A stretch of 11,353 nt of DNA from Tateyamaria sp. (GTDB lineage: Bacteria > Pseudomonadota > Alphaproteobacteria > Rhodobacterales > Rhodobacteraceae), in contig JABITU010000040.1 in NCBI GenBank assembly GCA_018668195.1, positions 1-11,353 of the forward strand, read 5' to 3'. Positions 7,505 through 11,353 of the stretch are shown one piece after another (within the stretch, counting starts at the first letter, position 1; the number at the start of each line of letters is the position of its first letter). The notes under the pieces were generated by a model. The model worked only from the letters and a program-made list of their open reading frames with translations. It was not told the DNA's origin and ran no database searches. The position numbers were made by a program, and so were the translations under genes.

Positions 7505-7520
7505 AAAATGATGGTGTCAA
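7492..7520 (-). promoter_or_regulatory. Predicted promoter of the leftward 2-hydroxyacid dehydrogenase-idnD operon
   Basis: On the minus strand a perfect TTGACA (7520 to 7515) is followed after 17 bp by GATAAC (7497 to 7492, 4 of 6). Transcription would begin near 7485 and give a leader of about 35 nt. The -10 falls on operator site 2 and on almost the same bases as the rightward -10. Confidence 0.55.
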
Positions 7521-7543
7521 GATTTCTTGCCCGAAAATCAAAA

Positions 7544-7550
7544 AGAGGAG
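7544..7550 (+). promoter_or_regulatory. Ribosome binding site of idnO
   Basis: AGAGGAG, 5 nt before ATG 7556. It decides the start against the upstream in-frame TTG at 7466. Confidence 0.75.
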
Positions 7551-7555
7551 CCTCT

Positions 7556-8311
7556 ATGTCTGACTTATTCTCGCTCGCTGGTAAAACCGCACTGATCACA
7601 GGATCATCGCAAGGCATTGGTTTTGCTCTGGCCAAAGGCTTGATTGACGCAGGCGCCCGTGTTGTTCTGAATGGCCGCAACGCAGACAAGTTAGCCAAAG
7701 CAGCAGCAGAACTGGGAAAAGGGGTAGACACGCTTGCCTTTGATGCCACTGACCATATGGCTGTTCGGAAAGCCGTAGACGATTTCGAAGCAGCCCGCGG
7801 TTCAATTGACATTTTGGTTAATAATGCAGGCATGCAGCATCGCACCGAGCTTGAGAATTTTCCAGCCGAGGCTTTTGAGCAGCTTCTTCAAACCAATGTG
7901 GCAAGCGTTTTTCATGTTGGCCAAGCCGTCGCCCGACATATGATCGGGCGACGTGCTGGCAAAATTATCAATATTGCGAGCGTCCAAACCGCGCTAGCGC
8001 GGCCCGGCATTGCGCCCTACACCGCAACCAAAGGCGCCGTCGGAAACCTGACCAAAGGCATGGCAACCGACTGGGCGCAGCATGGATTGCAGTGCAACGC
8101 CATCGCACCGGGATATTTTGATACGCCTTTGAACGCGGCATTGGTGGCGGACAAGGATTTTTCAGCTTGGCTAGAAAAACGCACACCAGCTGGGCGGTGG
8201 GGCAACGTCGATGAATTGGTTGGTGCCTGTGTCTTTCTATCCTCCGCTGCATCCAGCTTTGTGAATGGCCACACGTTGTATGTCGATGGTGGTATCACGG
8301 CGTCGCTTTGA
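7556..8311 (+). CDS. idnO: SDR-family gluconate 5-dehydrogenase-like oxidoreductase
   Basis: 251 aa, classical short-chain dehydrogenase. It is predicted to reduce 5-keto-D-gluconate to D-gluconate, the step after IdnD. The cofactor motif TGSSQGIG is at 15-22, NNAG at 89-92, and the active site is Asn114, Ser142, Tyr155 and Lys159 (YTATK). The C-terminal FVNGHTLYVDGGI is typical. ATG 7556 was chosen because AGAGGAG (7544-7550) lies 5 nt before it and the family begins with a short FSLAGKTALITG; an in-frame TTG at 7466 would run through the promoter and operators. First gene of the rightward operon; its TGA overlaps the gntK ATG (TGATG). Other SDR substrates are possible, but the neighbours favour 5-ketogluconate. 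Confidence 0.88.
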   Translation: MSDLFSLAGKTALITGSSQGIGFALAKGLIDAGARVVLNGRNADKLAKAAAELGKGVDTLAFDATDHMAVRKAVDDFEAARGSIDILVNNAGMQHRTELENFPAEAFEQLLQTNVASVFHVGQAVARHMIGRRAGKIINIASVQTALARPGIAPYTATKGAVGNLTKGMATDWAQHGLQCNAIAPGYFDTPLNAALVADKDFSAWLEKRTPAGRWGNVDELVGACVFLSSAASSFVNGHTLYVDGGITASL

Positions 8312-8811
8312 TGCGATGCTATGTGTTAATGGGCGTATCAGGCTGCGGAAAATCTTCGGTCGGTTTGGCGCTGTCCGTCACGTGTGGCATGACATTCATT
8401 GATGGTGATGATTTGCATCCGCAGGCCAACATCAAAAAAATGTCTTGTGGCAAACCGTTAAACGACAAAGATCGGTCGCCTTGGTTATCTGATGTCGGGC
8501 GCACCCTGGCCAAAGGGTCCCGGCCTATTGTCATTGGCTGCTCTGCACTGAAGAAAAATTATCGCGACATCATCAGGTCTAAGGTGCAGGAACCTGTGCA
8601 TTTCCTGCATCTTGATGCGCCCCAAGATGTCTTGGTGCGTCGCATTGACGGTCGCGTTGATCACTTTATGCCCACCGCATTATTGGACAGTCAGTTTGGA
8701 ATCCTCGAGCGCTTGGAAGGCGATGAATGGGGCTGTCAGATTGATATTACTCAAGCCTACCCAAACGTGATTACGCAAGCCGAGACCTATGTAAAGGAAA
8801 CGATGATATGA
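8311..8811 (+). CDS. gntK: Gluconokinase
   Basis: 166 aa, normal for thermoresistant-type GntK. It phosphorylates D-gluconate with ATP to 6-phosphogluconate, feeding the Entner-Doudoroff or pentose phosphate routes. It shows the P-loop GVSGCGKSS (8-16), the signature DGDDLHPQANIKKM (31-44), PLNDKDRSPWL and CSALKKNYRD (78-86), with the C-terminal FLHLDAP and DSQFGILERL blocks. ATG 8311 shares its A with the idnO stop TGA; a TTG one codon earlier is also possible but less likely. Its own TGA overlaps the next ATG as ATGA. It is the kinase that anchors the cluster to gluconate metabolism. Confidence 0.94.
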   Translation: MRCYVLMGVSGCGKSSVGLALSVTCGMTFIDGDDLHPQANIKKMSCGKPLNDKDRSPWLSDVGRTLAKGSRPIVIGCSALKKNYRDIIRSKVQEPVHFLHLDAPQDVLVRRIDGRVDHFMPTALLDSQFGILERLEGDEWGCQIDITQAYPNVITQAETYVKETMI

Positions 8812-9695
8812 GCGAACGCATAGCGTTGATTGGTGCGGGCGTTATGGGCGGTGCGATTGGCACGCGCCTGTTGGAGACGGGTAATACGTTGAAGGTTTTT
8901 GATCTGGACACGGACAAGATGGCCGAATTGGTCGCCAAAGGCGCAAAGGCGGCAGATTCCGCAGCGCACGCCAGTCAGAATGTTGATTTCGTCATCACCA
9001 GTCTCAACGCATCGCGCATCGTCGGGCTGGCCGCTTTTGGTAAGGATGGCATCGTCGAAGGGGCCGCCAAGGGCACTGTGATAATCGACATGTCGTCGAT
9101 TGAGCCGGACGCAACACAGAAATTCGCACGGATGGCTGCGGAAAAAGGGTTGGCTTGGGTCGACAGCCCACTTTCAGGCGGTGTTCCCAAGGCCCTCACT
9201 GGAGAGTTGACTTTGATGGCAGGTGGCGACGCAGCAGATGTCGCGCGGGCGCACATGGTGCTTAAACATGTGGCAGCCAACTACACCCACATGGGACCTG
9301 CTGGCGCAGGGCAGACAACCAAGCTGATCAATCAGGTACTGTGCGGTTTGGGGTTTCTCGCAGTCGCCGAAGCCACACAGCTGGCCCTTGATGCCGGGGT
9401 GGATGCGGCCAAAATACCCAAAGCGCTCAAAGGCGGGCGCGCAGATTCAGCGCTGCTGCAAGAGTATATGCCGCGCTTCGTGCAAAAAGATTACCGCCGT
9501 ACAGGCCGGATCGACAATATGGTCAAAGATCTGAACGCAGTGAACGACCTCGCGCGCAGAACTGGTACGTCGATGCCATTGTCAGCGCTCTGCGCAGAAA
9601 TCCACAGGATGCTGACTTCGGCAGGGCTTGGCGGAGAAGACCAAGCCGCGGTCATGGAATATTTCAAAGGTGCAAAAGAGGAGTTTGGAAAATGA
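8808..9695 (+). CDS. Beta-hydroxyacid dehydrogenase family oxidoreductase (3-HIBADH/6PGDH-like fold)
   Basis: 295 aa, full length. The N-terminal Rossmann motif GAGVMG spans 9-14, with Asp32 at the end of the second strand, suggesting NAD. The substrate-binding motif is DSPLSGG (119-125), the catalytic lysine Lys172 lies in GAGQTTKLINQ, and the helical C-terminal domain follows. The family covers 3-hydroxyisobutyrate, tartronate semialdehyde, threonate and related 3-hydroxyacid substrates. True 6-phosphogluconate dehydrogenase is unlikely because the lysine motif is of HIBADH type and the protein is short. In this operon it may act on a sugar acid or derived aldehyde, but the substrate is unknown. 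ATGA overlap with gntK upstream, AAGGAAA ribosome site, and another ATGA overlap downstream: tightly coupled translation. Confidence 0.85.
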   Translation: MSERIALIGAGVMGGAIGTRLLETGNTLKVFDLDTDKMAELVAKGAKAADSAAHASQNVDFVITSLNASRIVGLAAFGKDGIVEGAAKGTVIIDMSSIEPDATQKFARMAAEKGLAWVDSPLSGGVPKALTGELTLMAGGDAADVARAHMVLKHVAANYTHMGPAGAGQTTKLINQVLCGLGFLAVAEATQLALDAGVDAAKIPKALKGGRADSALLQEYMPRFVQKDYRRTGRIDNMVKDLNAVNDLARRTGTSMPLSALCAEIHRMLTSAGLGGEDQAAVMEYFKGAKEEFGK

Positions 9696-10024
9696 TCACG
9701 AGGTTTGCTTTGTTTGAGGGTACCGTTGCCAAAGATCAGATTTTGGCGTTTCGCACAGCGGTAAAGGAACGCCTTGTTCCGTTGTGGACGCAGTTCCCCG
9801 GCAACACGGATGTACGTGTGATGTTCAGCGATGACCGCGATGATGGTGCACCTGAATTCCCGTTGATCCTTGCGATCACTTACCCGGATAAGGATATTAT
9901 GAACGCCGCCTTGGAAACCCCAGTGCGGCATCAATCGAAAGAGGTCACTGGGCAGGTCGTGGAAGAGTTCTTTGACGGGCGTATTCACCATCATGTGACG
10001 CAATTGAATGACTATAAGGCATGA
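9692..10024 (+). CDS. Conserved-looking 110-aa protein of unknown function
   Basis: 110 aa, real by context: ATGA overlap with the preceding dehydrogenase and only 6 bp before the regulator. No signal peptide, membrane segment or cysteine. It begins ITRFALFEGTVAKDQ, has a charged middle with DDRDDGAPEFPL followed by ILAITYPDK, and ends with DGRIHHHVTQL. The alternation of short strands and helices would suit a small alpha-beta (dimeric alpha/beta-barrel-like) fold. The His cluster IHHHV (about residues 100-104) could be catalytic or metal-binding. I recall similar small proteins beside dehydrogenase genes in related bacteria but no assigned function. A lactonase, mutarotase/isomerase or accessory role in the sugar-acid pathway is only a guess. 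Confidence 0.8.
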   Translation: MITRFALFEGTVAKDQILAFRTAVKERLVPLWTQFPGNTDVRVMFSDDRDDGAPEFPLILAITYPDKDIMNAALETPVRHQSKEVTGQVVEEFFDGRIHHHVTQLNDYKA

Positions 10025-10030
10025 TCTGAC

Positions 10031-11032
10031 ATGACTGGCAGGGTTACGATGCGTGACGTAGCGCGGGCGGTTGAAAAATCGCCCATGACCGTCAGCCGCG
10101 CCCTGCGTGGTGACGCAAGTGTAAGTACTAAGACCCGTGCGCTTGTAAAAAAACATGCCGATGAAATGGGGTATGTTTACGACAGCACAGCTCATATTTT
10201 TCGCACCCAAAAAAGTGGATTTGTGGCTGTCACGGTGCCTTCAATTAACAATGCAAACTTTGCCGAAACTTTCCGCGGTTTGTCGGATGGGTTAGAGGGC
10301 ACAGGAATGCAACTGCTGTTGGGCAGTACCAATTACAGTGTTGAAAAAGAACTAGAGATCGTGCGGCAACTGTTGGCTCGCAACCCCGAAGCGATTGTCC
10401 TGACCGGTGGAAACCACTTGCCCGAAACCCGCGTGCTTTTGGAAAAAGCACAAATCCCAGTGGTAGAGATTTGGGATCTGGCCCCAGATCCTTTGGGCCA
10501 TATTGTTGGCTTCTCGAACGCAGGCGCTATGTCAGTGATCGTGGACGAATTGCACAAAAATGGGCGGCGAAGGCTTGCTTTTATTGGTGCATCCGCGGGC
10601 AGTGATATGCGTGGGGCTGCGCGGCGCGACGGTGTGCTTGCAACAGCGCGAGATCTTGGTTTACCCGAGGTGTTTTTGATTGATGCGGGCTTTGCGCCGG
10701 TTTCCATGCGTCACGGAGCGTTGGCTTTAGCAAAACTTGGGCAAGCTATCACGAAATTTGATGCGCTGGTGTGTGTCTCTGATCCTGTGGCCTTTGGAGT
10801 GCTGAACGAATGCAGGCGAATGGGGATTAACGTTCCACAAGATATAGCAGTCACTGGTTTTGGAAATTTTGATGTGGCGACGGTCTCAAGCCCTCGGATA
10901 ACGACGGTAAATGTGCATGCCAATCAAATCGGGAAAAAGGTTGCGGGCGTCCTGCGGGATATCTTTGACGGCCGTACTGACGCACAATGGATTGATGTAG
11001 GTTCTACACTTGTGCGCGGTGAAACAGTTTAA
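10031..11032 (+). CDS. LacI-family regulator of GntR/IdnR type
   Basis: 333 aa. The N-terminal helix-turn-helix is VTMRDVARAVEKSPMTVSRAL (residues 5-25, recognition helix MTVSR), followed by a hinge and a periplasmic-binding-protein-like sensor domain (about 62-333). It resembles E. coli GntR along its length: VPSINNANFAETFRGL, the IVGFSNAGAMS block, GINVPQDIAVTGFGNFD. The hinge position that normally holds the minor-groove Leu is Phe57. Likely it represses both arms through the 7477-7504 operators and is relieved by gluconate, idonate or a phosphorylated product; lying in its own target operon, it would be autoregulated. ATG 10031 keeps the usual VTMRDVA N-terminus; ATG 10049 with AGGG just before it is an alternative start. 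Stop TAA at 11030. Confidence 0.9.
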   Translation: MTGRVTMRDVARAVEKSPMTVSRALRGDASVSTKTRALVKKHADEMGYVYDSTAHIFRTQKSGFVAVTVPSINNANFAETFRGLSDGLEGTGMQLLLGSTNYSVEKELEIVRQLLARNPEAIVLTGGNHLPETRVLLEKAQIPVVEIWDLAPDPLGHIVGFSNAGAMSVIVDELHKNGRRRLAFIGASAGSDMRGAARRDGVLATARDLGLPEVFLIDAGFAPVSMRHGALALAKLGQAITKFDALVCVSDPVAFGVLNECRRMGINVPQDIAVTGFGNFDVATVSSPRITTVNVHANQIGKKVAGVLRDIFDGRTDAQWIDVGSTLVRGETV

Positions 11033-11353
11033 CTGTTCGGCTGATATGCGCGGTCACGTGGATACGATTAGAACGCGCGGTGACGGGTTGGAAGATGAAA
11101 TGTAATGACCTGCCCCCAAGGCTTCGTCATTCATAACGAGAAGTTACGCCTTACCCCATTCTTCAGAGCAATGCACAAAGTATCTTGTCAGAATACATCG
11201 GTCCGTTTCACTCCGACCGTTCATTTGCTTTGCCGCAATACATGCGATCAAAAAGCTGGAATCAAATCGCGATAGGCGCAAATTTACCGGACTTGAATGG
11301 TGTTTGGGTAAGTAAGCTAGCATGTAAGTCCTTTATCGATGAAAATGGCACAC
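11033..11353. other. Right-edge region without an assignable gene
   Basis: 321 bp after the regulator. A short open frame from ATG 11105 to TAG 11275 (56 aa, beginning MTCPQGFVIH) has no convincing ribosome site or family resemblance. A second plus-strand frame is open from 11137 to the window edge (SEYIGPFHSDRSF...) without a good start and without recognised homology; it could be a gene fragment or the body of one that continues outside. A small inverted repeat (AACAGT-tta-ACTGTT, 11023-11037) overlaps the regulator stop but lacks a T-run. Confidence 0.4.
11106..11117 (+). mobile_element. Possible IS3-type terminal motif
   Basis: TGACCTGCCCCC begins with TG and resembles, from memory, the ends of some IS3-family elements (the mirror end reading GGGGGCAGGTCA). 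No transposase frame follows within the window, so it may be a chance match or a solo end left by decay. Confidence 0.25.

Noticed and set aside
7466..7555. TTG start for the idnO-like gene at 7466
   Set aside because: It overlaps the -35 box, both operators and the leader, lacks a ribosome site, and adds residues not typical of the family.
7285..7845. 186-codon minus-strand open frame across the divergent promoter region
   Set aside because: It would run through the promoters, operators and both divergent gene starts, and shows no known motif.
8808..9695. Annotation as 6-phosphogluconate dehydrogenase (Gnd)
   Set aside because: Length and the GAGQTTKLINQ lysine motif fit the HIBADH branch; the Gnd signature around its catalytic lysine is absent.
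9491..10210. 239-codon minus-strand open frame opposite the dehydrogenase, the 110-aa gene and the regulator start
   Set aside because: It spans three well-supported plus-strand genes with coupled junctions; its composition looks like an antisense shadow.
11023..11037. Inverted repeat at the end of the regulator gene as a terminator
   Set aside because: Only six A/T-rich pairs and no T-tract, so it would be weak; not claimed as a terminator.
1..11353. CRISPR array, tRNA, rRNA, toxin-antitoxin or phage-defence system
   Set aside because: No regularly spaced repeats, RNA gene signatures, or paired small toxin/antitoxin or defence domains were seen; the accessory part is explained by IS remnants and metabolic genes.

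Overview
The window looks like a chromosomal piece of a marine alphaproteobacterium of the Roseobacter group (Rhodobacteraceae). This rests on the remembered resemblance of the proteins (NrdR-RibD pair, KpsC-type capsule protein, IdnD, GntK), moderate GC content and several decayed insertion sequences. The genus cannot be fixed from the sequence alone; an IS-rich genus such as Octadecabacter would fit but is only a guess. No rRNA, tRNA, CRISPR array, prophage or origin was seen.

Left part (1-2338): the C-terminal end of a KpsC-like capsular polysaccharide protein runs rightwards and converges on a leftward nrdR-ribD pair. NrdR is the ribonucleotide reductase repressor and RibD the bifunctional riboflavin deaminase/reductase. 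The two overlap as GTGA.

Middle part (2339-5461): an accessory stretch. It holds an 851-bp internally deleted IS5-family (IS903-group-like) element with both terminal inverted repeats but a dead transposase, an intact amidase-signature hydrolase, a decayed IS481-type transposase tail on the minus strand, and short spacers with nothing recognisable.

Right part (5462-11032): a divergent sugar-acid catabolic cluster. Leftward run a 2-hydroxyacid dehydrogenase and an IdnD-like zinc dehydrogenase. Rightward run an IdnO/Gno-like SDR, gluconokinase GntK, a beta-hydroxyacid dehydrogenase, a 110-aa protein of unknown function and a LacI-family regulator of GntR/IdnR type. The rightward enzymes are joined by 1-4 nt stop/start overlaps. 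The predicted core route is L-idonate -> 5-ketogluconate -> D-gluconate -> 6-phosphogluconate, with the 2-hydroxyacid dehydrogenase plausibly reducing 2-ketogluconate to gluconate. No transporter gene lies in the window. The divergent intergenic region carries two abutting 14-bp operator-like palindromes between two face-to-face TTGACA -35 boxes, so one repressor could shut both arms.

Right edge (11033-11353): no assignable gene. A possible IS3-type terminal motif lies at 11106 and an unidentified open frame runs off the window. I see no clearly new defence or mobile system. The most interesting material is the compact divergent control region and the two uncharacterised members of the sugar-acid operon.
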